Positions 26,506 through 35,033 of a stretch of DNA of 64,000 bases are shown here, piece by piece. The stretch comes from Mycolicibacterium sp. TUM20985 (lineage in GTDB: Bacteria > Actinomycetota > Actinomycetes > Mycobacteriales > Mycobacteriaceae), in contig NZ_AP027291.1 of the NCBI RefSeq assembly GCF_030295745.1, forward strand, positions 5,952,001 through 6,016,000. The letters run 5' to 3'. Every line of letters starts with the position of its first letter. The stretch's first letter is position 1. A model generated the notes under the pieces. That model worked only from the letters and a program-made list of their open reading frames with translations, was not told the DNA's origin and searched no databases. The position numbers and the translations under genes were made by a program.

Positions 26506-26697
26506 CTATCCCTCGATCAGCCGAATCGCCTCCATCGGACAGCTGTCCACGGCTGCGATGACCGCCTCATCCGACTTGTCGGTGACGTCGACGCGCACCT
26601 GCGCTTTTCCATCGGCACCCATCGTGAAGACGCTCGGTGCCAGGCCAACGCACGTACTCACGCCGATGCACTTGTCCCGGTCCAATTCGATCTTCAT
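26506..26697 (-). CDS. Ferredoxin, three-cysteine [3Fe-4S]/[4Fe-4S] type
   Basis: 63 aa. C10 and C16 lie in DKCIGVSTCVGLAPSVF and C53 in DSCPMEAI; the variable ligand position between C10 and C16 is not Cys. This is the small actinobacterial ferredoxin that usually serves cytochromes P450 or Rieske-type oxygenases. No P450 is present in the window, so the partner here may be one of the two upstream cupin/zinc-ribbon proteins or lie elsewhere. Last gene of the M24-cupin-cupin-ferredoxin series, 30 bp after the preceding stop. Confidence 0.88.
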   Translation of the reverse strand: MKIELDRDKCIGVSTCVGLAPSVFTMGADGKAQVRVDVTDKSDEAVIAAVDSCPMEAIRLIEG

Positions 26698-26727
26698 CTT
26701 GATCCTTTCCTCACCGTCGGGACCACG

Positions 26728-27297
26728 TCAGGTCGGCTGCCCGTCGGTTTCAGCGCCGACGAGATCGGCAACTTCGCTCCATCGGTAGTGCATGGAGTCC
26801 ACCGGGTCATGCACTGTCTGGCACGAGCCACACGTGCGGGCGGCGGCGTCGGCGTTGAATGCCTTGCAACCGTTGTCGTAGCCCAGTTGTGCCGGTTCCT
26901 GCGAGGCATCGAACTCGTACCGCCAGAGCTCTGCGTCGCATGACGGGCAGAACCACGCCACGGCTTCGAGGCCGGGGACCACGGGCTTGAAGCGTATGTA
27001 GATGGACTCCTCGTGCGGCTCGATACGGCTCGCCGTTCCGCCGGGGACGTAGAGAAGGTCACCTACGGTCAGCTTGGTTTCGCGGACACCGCTGTAGCGA
27101 AGCTCGGCTTTGCCGCTGCCCGTTGTCTGCATGAGGACGGTGTCCTTCTCGCAGATCAAGAAGAAGGGTTGCCTCTCCACACTCCTCGACAGGTGGACCT
27201 GTGGATCCGCGAAAGGCGGCGAGACTGGGCGCTCGTCCCATTCACCGATCTCCTGCGCCATCTGGAACATGTTCTGGAATCGACCGCGCTCGATCAT
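26728..27297 (-). CDS. 3-hydroxyanthranilate-dioxygenase-like cupin with C-terminal zinc ribbon
   Basis: 189 aa from ATG 27297 (MIERGRFQNMFQM), overlapping the previous stop (ATGA). The central part (KLTVGDLLYVPGGTASRI) is a cupin strand pattern; the C-terminal part has FCPSC and RTCGSC, the rubredoxin-like zinc site seen in 3-hydroxyanthranilate 3,4-dioxygenases. The usual iron ligands of that enzyme (His and Glu in HxxxxxE, His after the PG turn) are not visible, so dioxygenase activity is doubtful. Paralogous in its C-terminus to the next gene upstream; the two may be subunits of one enzyme. Confidence 0.6.
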   Translation of the reverse strand: MIERGRFQNMFQMAQEIGEWDERPVSPPFADPQVHLSRSVERQPFFLICEKDTVLMQTTGSGKAELRYSGVRETKLTVGDLLYVPGGTASRIEPHEESIYIRFKPVVPGLEAVAWFCPSCDAELWRYEFDASQEPAQLGYDNGCKAFNADAAARTCGSCQTVHDPVDSMHYRWSEVADLVGAETDGQPT

Positions 27298-28016
27298 CGG
27301 GTCGCTCCCGCGGTCGCAAGGTGGCTGGCGTTCGCGGCAACCATCGACGCGGCGGCGTCGTTGGCGATGCGGTTCTGGGCGACCCAGTCGTTCCATCCCC
27401 ACGTCTCGAAGGGGAACGGCTCGTTGACGTGCCCGCACTTCGTGCAAGTGCGCAACGCTTCGTCTTCTTTGAACCGCTGCGCGCCGGTGGAGCACCCCCA
27501 GAGGGTGGAGAACATCGGATAGCGATCGCCTTCGCGGGTGCCGTGCTTCTCCGGCGTTGTCGGATCGGCGTTGTAGATTTCGCGGAGTAGGGGCTGTTCG
27601 CAGCTCTGGCAGTGGAGGTGGAAGCCCTCGTATTGCTCGCTTGGATGGGCGCCGACGTCTTCCTGCCGCTGCACGATGAGAAGCAGCAGGAACGAATCAG
27701 GGTTCTGGTTGTCGCTCAGGGCAGCACTGACGGCGTGGAACTTGGCGCCGCACATCACTGAGCCGAGCGGCATCATGGCCATGTTCGAGGCCGCAATGAA
27801 GCTGATCTCCTCCTGGGAGTTCTCGTGGAAGAACTGCCCGTACTGCTTGCCGGGGATTCCCCGTTGGAGGGCTGCGGTCACCACGATCGCACCCGGACCG
27901 AGGTACGGAAACAGTGGTGCCAGCATGCAGTTCAGCGAGATCGATCTTTCATACACGTTGACCTTGAGTACTTCCTTCGCGCCAGTGGCGGGTGGAATGA
28001 GGTGACGGGTGGTCAT
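27294..28016 (-). CDS. Cupin-like protein with zinc-ribbon end (partner of 26728-27297)
   Basis: 240 aa from ATG 28016 (AAAGG upstream); an ATG at 28061 would add 15 residues. It contains FFHENSQEEISFI near residue 79, the only His/Glu pair in the two cupin-like proteins that could bind a catalytic metal, and a C-terminal zinc site CQSCEQPLL / RTCTKCGHVNEP. The layout echoes 3-hydroxyanthranilate dioxygenase, but overall similarity looks low. The stop overlaps the start of the second cupin gene, so equimolar production is likely. Confidence 0.55.
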   Translation of the reverse strand: MTTRHLIPPATGAKEVLKVNVYERSISLNCMLAPLFPYLGPGAIVVTAALQRGIPGKQYGQFFHENSQEEISFIAASNMAMMPLGSVMCGAKFHAVSAALSDNQNPDSFLLLLIVQRQEDVGAHPSEQYEGFHLHCQSCEQPLLREIYNADPTTPEKHGTREGDRYPMFSTLWGCSTGAQRFKEDEALRTCTKCGHVNEPFPFETWGWNDWVAQNRIANDAAASMVAANASHLATAGATR

Positions 28017-28053
28017 GGATTGCCTTTCGGTTGGGTCGAAAAATGGGTGAGAA

Positions 28054-29334
28054 CTAGACACTGACGAGCGAGGTGCCCAGGGTCTGTGGGCGCGTCCCGA
28101 GACGCTGCGCGCCGTCTGGCCGGACGACGACCATGTCGCCCCAGGTCAGCTCGTGGCTTCGGGCCATCTCGTCGGACTGAGCGGCTGGGTATACGTGCGG
28201 CTTGCACATGTGGACGGTGTTCTCCTCGACCTCGTCGTCAAGCCAGTCGTCGTGGCGGTCATGGGGGATGAGCATCGGACCGTGCGGGCCACCGTGGAGC
28301 AGGAACGTCACCGCCCACCCGGTGCCGGTAGCAACCGCAAGGGTCGCCTCCTTGACTTCGCGCCACGTGACGCCGGGCAATAGCGCATCACGGGCGGCGT
28401 TGAACGCGGCGATGTTCAAGGCGAATGCTTCACGCTGTTCGGCGCTGACCTCTCCGGCGATGAAGGACTGCGCGGTCTGTGCGAAATAGCCGCGCGAGAC
28501 GGCGACGATCTCGACGGTCACGCAGAGCCCGTCGTCGATCTTCCCGCTGGGTACGCTCACCATCCGGGGGCGGTGCTCGCCCCATTGCCCTGGACACCAC
28601 GCGATGTTGGGTACAGGGCCTGCCGCTCCGGTGAGACCCGGTTGAAGCAGGGCCGCGTAGCCGGCGCGATACGCCGCGGCCTGATCGGCACCCACCCGAT
28701 AGGCATCACCGATCAGGGACGCCGCTGCTTCTGCAGCGTTGACACCGAACCGGACTGCATCGATCTCGGCCTCGCTCTTCACGTAGCGTGCGAGTCCGAG
28801 CACGTCAGACCCGTTGACCAGCTCTGCCCCTGACAGCACGGCCATGATCCGGACGATGGTGGCGTGAACGACGTAACCGTCGAGCGAACGCACGTGCGAG
28901 TAACGGCTGCCGTCCAGCCCAGCGACGGCGACTCGCCGGGGATTGATCTGCAGGCGTTCGAGCGCATCGGCCACTGCGGTGCCATACGAGAACCGATTCA
29001 CCCCGGACGCGGTGGCGCTCGTTCGCTGGTCGATCCAACCGTGACGGGCGACGGCCAAGTTGCTGTCCTCGCCGCCGATGACGATCCACGGGTCGCCGTC
29101 GAGAGGAAACAGCACGGCGCCCATCTCTTGGGCCACGTACAGCACGTCGTCCGCATTTGACTCCGGTAAGACGACGAGGAGGTCGATCCCTTGCTCGGCC
29201 ATCTCCTTGCGGATGCGGCCCCAGCGGCGGTCGCGCTCGGCGGTGTCGAAGGCAGGAGCATCTCCCGGAGCGCTCATCGCGTCAACCCGTGGGATTGCCC
29301 GTGCGTCAGGCTGAAGCGCACCCTGTTGTGTCAT
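28054..29334 (-). CDS. M24 (creatinase/aminopeptidase P fold) protein without metal ligands
   Basis: 426 aa from ATG 29334, fixed by AAGGAG 9 nt upstream. N-terminal creatinase-like domain (RIRKEMAEQGIDLLVVLPES; MGAVLFPLDGDPWIVIGGED), then a pita-bread domain. Where metallo-M24 enzymes have D-G-..-Y..D, this has TVEIVAVSRGYFAQTAQSF, and the E-P-G-Y position reads CKPHVYPA; LLHGGPHG keeps a His. Loss of several metal ligands points to a creatinase-type, metal-free hydrolase of a small C-N substrate. First gene of the series ending in ferredoxin, divergent from MarR. Confidence 0.75.
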   Translation of the reverse strand: MTQQGALQPDARAIPRVDAMSAPGDAPAFDTAERDRRWGRIRKEMAEQGIDLLVVLPESNADDVLYVAQEMGAVLFPLDGDPWIVIGGEDSNLAVARHGWIDQRTSATASGVNRFSYGTAVADALERLQINPRRVAVAGLDGSRYSHVRSLDGYVVHATIVRIMAVLSGAELVNGSDVLGLARYVKSEAEIDAVRFGVNAAEAAASLIGDAYRVGADQAAAYRAGYAALLQPGLTGAAGPVPNIAWCPGQWGEHRPRMVSVPSGKIDDGLCVTVEIVAVSRGYFAQTAQSFIAGEVSAEQREAFALNIAAFNAARDALLPGVTWREVKEATLAVATGTGWAVTFLLHGGPHGPMLIPHDRHDDWLDDEVEENTVHMCKPHVYPAAQSDEMARSHELTWGDMVVVRPDGAQRLGTRPQTLGTSLVSV

Positions 29335-29459
29335 GCTTCCGGCTCCTTCGACCTCGTCAGCCGGGCAGATGAATACTGGACCGCGTGTATGTGCGGCAGA
29401 TGCGCCATGGTCGGAGAACGCAACGCGACATTGAGTGGGCGGCCCCGGCAGGCCGTAAT

Positions 29460-29522
29460 CCACCTACCGTTATCTCGATCATTGATTATCTTGATGAATG
29501 AGACAATACCTAGGAGGCGGCC
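29460..29522. promoter_or_regulatory. AT-rich control region between M24 and MarR genes
   Basis: The block around TCGATCATTGATTATCTTGA (29476-29495), with repeated TTGAT/ATC elements, is the most conserved part of a duplicated region (compare 26316-26335), while the surrounding sequence has drifted. GAGGCGGCC precedes the MarR GTG. A MarR operator here is likely. Confidence 0.45.
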
Positions 29523-30035
29523 GTGAAGTCAACCGATGATGGGGAGCTGCACGACCGCGTGTTGCGACTGACTCAACAGTTGGTGGCGGCGGCCGACAAG
29601 GTCAGTGATGCCTTCGTCGCCGTTCATCGGATGCACCCCACCGACATGAACGCCTTGATCTATGTCCTCCTCGCCCAACAACTCGGGGAACCGGTCACCG
29701 CAGGGTCCCTCGGGGAGGAACTCGGGCTGACCTCGGGAGCCGTCACCGCGGTGGTCGATCGGCTCGAGCGGTCCGGCAACCTCCGACGAGTGCGCGACGA
29801 GCAGGACAGACGGCGGGTGTTGTTGGAGAACTCCCCCAAGGGGCGGAAGTTGACCGATCAGTATTTCGGCCCCATCCGATCCCGAAGCGACGAGGTCATG
29901 CACCAGTTCACCGCGGGTGAACTCGAAGTCGTCAGTCGCTATCTCGCCGCCACGACATCGGCGATGACCGCCCACCGAGAGTTACTCGTGGCCACCGAAG
30001 ATAGTGATGGCGGCGGGATCACCTCCGACGCATGA
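29523..30035 (+). CDS. MarR-family transcriptional regulator
   Basis: 170 aa from GTG 29523 with GGAGG upstream. Winged HTH: TAGSLGEELGLTSGAVTAVV, then DRLERSGNLRRVRDEQDRRR, the MarR recognition helix and wing with the DxRxxR signature. Divergent from the M24-cupin-ferredoxin genes, so it is the probable repressor of that set. A decayed copy of its 5' end lies at 26362-26492. Confidence 0.88.
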   Translation: MKSTDDGELHDRVLRLTQQLVAAADKVSDAFVAVHRMHPTDMNALIYVLLAQQLGEPVTAGSLGEELGLTSGAVTAVVDRLERSGNLRRVRDEQDRRRVLLENSPKGRKLTDQYFGPIRSRSDEVMHQFTAGELEVVSRYLAATTSAMTAHRELLVATEDSDGGGITSDA

Positions 30036-30050
30036 AACGCCGCGGCGTCG

Positions 30051-30512
30051 TCATCTGGCTCTGGGTTCGAGCGTGCTCATGATCGTGTGCAGGTCGAGGT
30101 TGAGTCGCTGCGAGGTCGCCCGATCCAGGCCCATCGCCTCGGGGGCGAAAGCCGCGATCACACGGGGTGTGACCTCGTCGAGCAAGGCACGTCCCGCGTC
30201 GGATGCATAGACCGCCGAGGGAAGGCCGCGGCCCGCGGGTGGGGTGCGCTCCACCCTGCCCTGGTCCTCCATGACCCGCAGCAGCTCCCCCACCGACTGA
30301 GGCGTAGCCAGCACAACGCGGGCGAGGTCGGCCTGGCTGCGGCCCGGGACCTCGACGAGGTGCATGAGCACGCTGAACTGTTGCGGGGGCAGATCGAAGG
30401 GCGCCAGCGCGGCGACGAACGTGCGGCGCAGCACGAGCGATGCTCGGACCAGGGTCATGGCCGTGAAGTCGTCGGGGTCACCCCCGCTCCACCCGGGACC
30501 CGCAGTTGGCAT
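30051..30512 (-). CDS. MarR-family transcriptional regulator
   Basis: 153 aa from ATG 30512. HTH and wing: QADLARVVLATPQSVGELLR, then VMEDQGRVERTPPAGRG. It is divergent from the NAD(P)-binding protein gene and its ATG lies 14 bp from a 36-bp palindrome, so it very likely represses itself and that gene. It converges with the other MarR gene, 15 bp apart. Confidence 0.87.
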   Translation of the reverse strand: MPTAGPGWSGGDPDDFTAMTLVRASLVLRRTFVAALAPFDLPPQQFSVLMHLVEVPGRSQADLARVVLATPQSVGELLRVMEDQGRVERTPPAGRGLPSAVYASDAGRALLDEVTPRVIAAFAPEAMGLDRATSQRLNLDLHTIMSTLEPRAR

Positions 30513-30525
30513 GCGCGCAGTCTAT

Positions 30526-30561
30526 GTGTAAGTTTACTGATACCTATCAGTTTCCTTACAC
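30526..30561. promoter_or_regulatory. 36-bp palindromic MarR operator
   Basis: Left arm GTGTAAGTTTACTGATA (30526-30542), spacer CC, right arm TATCAGTTTCCTTACAC (30545-30561). Fourteen of seventeen positions pair. It fills the intergenic gap between the divergent MarR and NAD(P)-binding genes and leaves almost no room for an ATG start at 30568, supporting the GTG start at 30628. Confidence 0.75.
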
Positions 30562-30627
30562 TCCTGAATGGACGATCCTTCCCGTGAAGCAACTCAGCCG
30601 AGCACCCATCGACGGGAGGGCCCGGCC

Positions 30628-31401
30628 GTGAGCGCGACGTCACCCGGCCCCCACGTCGACTCCGCCGCTGCCACCTCTACCGAGGTCTTCACGGACGAGG
30701 CACGCCGGCCTCGGCACGCTCGACTGCTCGTCCTCGGAGCGAACGGGCCCACCGGCCGGCAGACCCTGCAACGGGCTCTCGATCGCGGCCACCACGTGCA
30801 CGCGCTGACGCGTCACCCCGAGACCTTCCCGCTCCGCCACGACCGCTTACACGTCATCGCCGGTGATGCCACCGACCAGGGCGTCATCGCCGACGCCGTC
30901 GCGGAGACCGACGCCGTGATCTGCACCATCGGCGCGTCCTTCACCCGACAGCCGGTCGAGGTGTACTCGACCAGCGCCCGCCTGCTCGTCGAGTCGATGA
31001 GCCGCCTCCAGAAGCGGCGCCTGATCGTCGTCACATCGGGCGGGGTGGACGCCTCCCACCAGCCCGACGGGATCCTGGGCCGGTTGTCCCGGTCGGTGAT
31101 GCGGGACTTCATCGGCAAGACCGTGTACGACGACATGGAGAAGATGGAGTCGACGGTGTCGACCAGCGACCTGGACTGGACGATCGTGCGCCCCCCTGGG
31201 CTGACCGACGAACCCGGCACCGGATACGCGGTCGCCGAGACCAGCATCGACGGGCCGTTCATGTCCCGCGAGGACCTGGCCGAGATGATGCTCGACCAGC
31301 TCGACGACGACCGGTTCAGCCGAAAGATCGCCGCGGTCACCACCCCGGGGTTGAAGGTCGGCGCCCTATACATGCTTCGTCATGAAGTACTCAAACGCTG
31401 A
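30628..31401 (+). CDS. NAD(P)-binding (atypical SDR/NmrA-like) protein
   Basis: 257 aa from GTG 30628, which has GGGAGG 9 nt upstream; an in-frame ATG at 30568 would add 20 residues but begins 6 bp after the operator. Rossmann motif LLVLGANGPTGRQTLQRALD, R in LTRHPE for NADP(H), ICTIGASF and VVTSGGVD strands; no YxxxK, as in the NmrA/YwnB group of redox-sensing or flavin-reductase-like proteins. MarR control suggests a response to quinones or oxidants. Confidence 0.82.
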   Translation: MSATSPGPHVDSAAATSTEVFTDEARRPRHARLLVLGANGPTGRQTLQRALDRGHHVHALTRHPETFPLRHDRLHVIAGDATDQGVIADAVAETDAVICTIGASFTRQPVEVYSTSARLLVESMSRLQKRRLIVVTSGGVDASHQPDGILGRLSRSVMRDFIGKTVYDDMEKMESTVSTSDLDWTIVRPPGLTDEPGTGYAVAETSIDGPFMSREDLAEMMLDQLDDDRFSRKIAAVTTPGLKVGALYMLRHEVLKR

Positions 31402-31902
31402 CGAAGCACCCCGCCGAGCTGGCCCGAGAAGGGCGTCCGCGGACCAACCCATGCGTAGCCACCAGGATCCAGCAGGGCCCGGACCCCTACAGCCCTAGGC
31501 ACAGCTAACCGGGACCGGGGTAACGGAAAGGCGTGCCGCGCAGGTCTGATGATCCGTTAGGAGGATGACGCCCAACCGGGGATCGAACTCGCCAGTGTGT
31601 TCCTGGACGGTGCTCGGCCACTCGTTCGGATCTGACCTGGCCGCCTCTTGGCACGGCAGGGGTTATGCACGAATGAGTTTCGCCGAGCAGAGGGTTGGAG
31701 TGAGCGCGCCGATACCGAGTAACCATGTGCACGTCGCGGCCCGGTCATCTCGCATGCGCAGCAGCACTCCCTTCTCGAAGATGAACTTGGCTGGCGGCCC
31801 ATATTGGCTGCACTGCAACACCTTTGACCGTATCGCCCATCGTGGGCGTTGGCTGCGCCAGAGACTGGCCCATACTCGCATTGCCCACTTGGAACAGCCG
31901 AA
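31402..31902. other. No gene seen
   Basis: About 500 bp with only short unrelated frames on both strands, ending where repeat copy B begins. Confidence 0.5.
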
Positions 31903-32266
31903 AATCTCACTTTCATGTCCAATTGGACATCAGGTGGACATTTCACTTGAGAATTGGACATAAAACTTGAGAAGCCACAGGTAGTGTGGCTTCTCAAGTT
32001 TCGTGTCCATCGTCCCTCTGTTGACCTGCGGCGACAGCGGCGTTCTCACCTGATGTCCATACCATCGATTCTCACTTTCATGTCCACTTCGATAACGGCG
32101 CGATGATCGTTCTTGAGGCAGTCGGCCGCCAGAGCTAGGTGCCAGGTTTTAATTCGTCACAGTGACGTTGAGAGCGGAGCCGTGACTCTAGGACTTCAAA
32201 ACTGGTTGCTAACAGCATGTTCCGTGGATCCCGCGGTCCGCACTCAAAGCGATCCACAACCCCGCC
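31903..32266. repeat. Non-coding repeat, copy B (TTCTCA/TGTCCA array with hairpin)
   Basis: Parallel to copy A over its whole length with scattered substitutions and a shorter hairpin loop. The palindrome TGTCCAATTGGACA, the pair of reverse units, the hairpin ACTTGAGAAGCCAC/GTGGCTTCTCAAGT, and the forward units at about 31990, 32043 and 32069 are kept, as is AGCATGTTCCGTGGATCCCG. Conservation of the units and stem, not of any reading frame, indicates a DNA or RNA function. It is followed by the IS110 leader region. Confidence 0.75.
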
Positions 32267-32469
32267 TTCGCTAAAGGAACAGTTGTCTCGTTTCTACTTA
32301 CTTCCGAACCACTGCTGGTGTCCTCGCGACGGCCTCTAACCAATCTGGTTGTGGAGGCCTCTCATGAGACCGGCGTCGTGATGAAGCTGGTGGTGGTTCA
32401 CCCTTGCGGCCTCGGCCGTCGGCAAACGCCTATCTCGTTTCCGGACCTGGCGTCCTTTCTCTAGACCGT

Positions 32470-32721
32470 GCGTGTCGCGGCGGGGTCGCAAGGGGTGTAT
32501 TCGGTGGGATTAGCCCGTGGTCTTGCCCGCCCGCACGGATTCAACGACTCAATGTTCTCGAGCCGAGAGCTCTTTCATAAACCGGCGCCGTGCGGGTTCG
32601 CTGGGATCGCGAACAGCTCATCGGAGGGAAGGCCATCGAGCCTCGTAAGTAGAGCGCTGCGCGTCCCAATTCGGGTTGGTGAACCGCACTCAATCCGCCA
32701 CTGATAGGAGGAAACGACACC
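32470..32721 (+). ncRNA. Candidate IS110 bridge-RNA region
   Basis: Non-coding stretch just upstream of an IS110 transposase. It contains compact hairpins such as GTTCGC-N7-GCGAAC (about 32596-32614) and a CTCGAG/GAGCTC-rich segment. In the IS110 group the target- and donor-recognising bridge RNA is encoded in the 5' non-coding end. The exact limits and guide loops cannot be set without other copies of the element. Confidence 0.4.
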
Positions 32722-33954
32722 GTGAAACTCTTCTGCGGCATCGACTGGGCCGAAGCCCACCACGACGTCGCCATCGTCGACGATAACGGCCAGCTGGTGG
32801 CCAAGAAGCGCATCGCCGATGACCCCACCGGTCTGGCCCAGTTGGTCGAGCTGTTCGCCGATGTCGGTGATAGCGCCGCGGATCCAATCCCGGTGGCCAT
32901 CGAGACGCCGCGGGGTCTGTTGGTGGCGTCGCTGCGGGCGACCGGTCGGGCCATCTATTCGATCAATCCGTTGGCGGTCGCCCGCTACCGCGAAAGGCAC
33001 TCGGTGGCGCGGGCGAAGTCTGATCACGCCGACGCGATGACCCTAGCCAACATCCTTCGGGTGGATGCTCACTTGCATCGGCAGCTGCCGGTCGACAGTG
33101 AACTGTGCCAGGCGATCGCTGTTCTGGCCCGTGCCCATCAGGATGCGACATGGCGACGGATCAAGGCGCACAACGAATTACGTTCGATTTTGCGCGAGTT
33201 CTTCCCGACCTTCCTGGCCGCGTTCACCAACCGATTCCCGCTGGGGATCGCCAGCCCCGAAGCCAGGGCCATCTTGGCCATCGCACCCACTCCAGCAGCG
33301 GCAAGCAGGCTGTCTGTCAGCCGGATCGCCGCGGCGCTGCGCCGCGCTGGCCGCAGTCGCGGCATCGATGAAGCGGCCACCGAGATCAAGACGGCGCTGC
33401 GCGTGCCTCAGATGCGTCACCTCGCTCAAGTAGAGGCCGCGATGGGCAAGCAGACGTCGGCGTTGCTAGCAGCGCTGAACACCGCGTGCGCGAGCGTAGA
33501 CGACCTCGGTCAGGCCTCTGCCGAGCTGTTCGAACGCCATCCGGACTACCCGATCATCACCAGTTTCCCCGGTCTTGGTGACTCGACCGGTGCCCGCGTG
33601 CTCGCCGAAATAGGTGATGACCGCAGCCGCTTCATCGATGCCCGTGCGTTGAAGGCCTACGCCGGGTCCGCGCCCATCACCCGAGCCTCCGGAAAGTCCG
33701 TTTCGATTACCCATCGCCGGATCAAGAACGACAGGTTGGCCGCGGCCGGGTGGATCTGGGCATTCGGCGCTGCTACCCACTGCCGACCTGCTGGCGAGCA
33801 CTACCGTCGGCGACGAGAACACGGCGATCGTCACGCCGCAGCGCGGCGGCACCTATTCAACAAGCTCATCGGTCAACTCCATTACTGCCTTCAGAACCAA
33901 CAGCCCTACGACGAGACCAAGGCCTTCCCGGTATTGATGACCCCCGGGGCATAG
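32722..33954 (+). CDS. IS110-family transposase
   Basis: 410 aa from GTG 32722 with AGGAGG upstream. RuvC-like DEDD residues: D8 in CGIDWAEAHH, E61 in AIETPRG, D101 and D104 in KSDHADA. The C-terminal Tnp domain has SFPGLGDSTGARVLAEIGDD and YAGSAPITRASGKS with the catalytic-type Ser. The length is normal and no frameshift is seen, so it may be active. Downstream sequence leads directly into a resolvase remnant. Confidence 0.92.
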   Translation: MKLFCGIDWAEAHHDVAIVDDNGQLVAKKRIADDPTGLAQLVELFADVGDSAADPIPVAIETPRGLLVASLRATGRAIYSINPLAVARYRERHSVARAKSDHADAMTLANILRVDAHLHRQLPVDSELCQAIAVLARAHQDATWRRIKAHNELRSILREFFPTFLAAFTNRFPLGIASPEARAILAIAPTPAAASRLSVSRIAAALRRAGRSRGIDEAATEIKTALRVPQMRHLAQVEAAMGKQTSALLAALNTACASVDDLGQASAELFERHPDYPIITSFPGLGDSTGARVLAEIGDDRSRFIDARALKAYAGSAPITRASGKSVSITHRRIKNDRLAAAGWIWAFGAATHCRPAGEHYRRRREHGDRHAAARRHLFNKLIGQLHYCLQNQQPYDETKAFPVLMTPGA

Positions 33955-33998
33955 CCTCGAGACGTCGAACGGATGTCAGCGGTGCCATTCACGCCGTT

Positions 33999-34174
33999 CC
34001 CGACAGCTACCGGCCACAAAGCCCACAAAGCTCAGCCCCGACCGGCAAGAGCAGCTGCGGCGCTTGGCAGCTACCGGAGAACCCGTTACGGAGCTTGCTG
34101 CTGCGTTTGGAATCGGCCGGGCCACTGCTTACCGATATCTCGCTAATAACGAAGCGATGCAACCGAATGGCTGA
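33999..34174 (+). pseudogene. C-terminal HTH of a serine resolvase/invertase
   Basis: A frame ending at 34174 reads LSPDRQEQLRRLAATGEPVT followed by ELAAAFGIGRATAYRYLANN, the typical resolvase C-terminal helix-turn-helix. The catalytic domain is missing, so it is a remnant, perhaps cut by the IS110 insertion. Its stop overlaps the next gene start by 8 bp. Confidence 0.6.
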
Positions 34175-34985
34175 ACCAGCGTGGAAGCTCGGCACCTTGA
34201 CTGCGGTGGCTCAAGTGCTTGCCGACACCCAAGACGGCCTCACCGGATATCAGATTGGTCAGCTGCTAGGCCGGCTGAAGATGGAAGATCCCGGAGCTGG
34301 TCTGACGAAGTGGAAGCGGCTGGAGGAGGCGTTTGTACGCCGACAGAACACCGATGGCCATCCGCAGCGGATCATCACGTTCATTCAGCACGCTATGGAT
34401 CCCATCAACTATGTCGGCCGACCTGAGCTGTTCACACTGCGCCAAGACCAGCTCGATGAGGTCCTAACCTTCGTCGGTCTCCGCGTTGAAGACACCGGCA
34501 AGGTACACCGCGGCCCCCGTTCCTCCACGCTGGATGAGGCATCGCGCAACGCCACCTCATTGCGGGCAGAGCTACGGCGCCGAGACACCCACCACGAGGT
34601 GCTGCGCTACTGCACCGTGGAGCTGCTCAAGAAGAACAACTTTCACGCCTCACTGGAGGCGACTAAGAGCGTGTTCGAACGAGTTCGGCAGATGTCAGGC
34701 CTAAGTGGCGACGGTGCCGCGTTGATCGACGCGGCCCTATCTCTCGGGAAATCAGGGGCGCCGGTCATTGCGATCAACGATCTGAACTCTCAAACCGATC
34801 GTGATGAACAAACAGGCTTCGCCAATCTCATCAAAGGACTAGCTGGCATGTTCAGGAACCCAGTGGCTCACGATCCGCGTGCCCTACGAACGGTGACCGA
34901 CACCCAGCTGCTTGAACTGGCGACGGCGCTATCGCTGGTGCACCGCCGACTGGATGTTGCGACTGTGAAGCGTCCATCCACATAG
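34167..34985 (+). CDS. TIGR02391 (Ymh/Abi-like) family protein
   Basis: 272 aa from ATG 34167 (MAEPAWKLGTLTAVAQVLAD). The C-terminal domain, from about residue 135, has LDEASRNATSLRAELRRRD, VLRYCTVELLKKNNFHASLE, and GFANLIKGLAGMFRNPVAHDPR with the R-N-x-x-A-H pattern of TIGR02391 and HEPN-like abortive-infection proteins. An RNase-type role in phage defence is inferred from this motif and from its position in the island. The frame is open upstream to 33750, but that part overlaps the transposase. Confidence 0.7.
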   Translation: MAEPAWKLGTLTAVAQVLADTQDGLTGYQIGQLLGRLKMEDPGAGLTKWKRLEEAFVRRQNTDGHPQRIITFIQHAMDPINYVGRPELFTLRQDQLDEVLTFVGLRVEDTGKVHRGPRSSTLDEASRNATSLRAELRRRDTHHEVLRYCTVELLKKNNFHASLEATKSVFERVRQMSGLSGDGAALIDAALSLGKSGAPVIAINDLNSQTDRDEQTGFANLIKGLAGMFRNPVAHDPRALRTVTDTQLLELATALSLVHRRLDVATVKRPST

Positions 34986-35033
34986 TCACCTCACATCTCA
35001 AATTGCGACTGGCACAACCGAATATGCTTTGAA

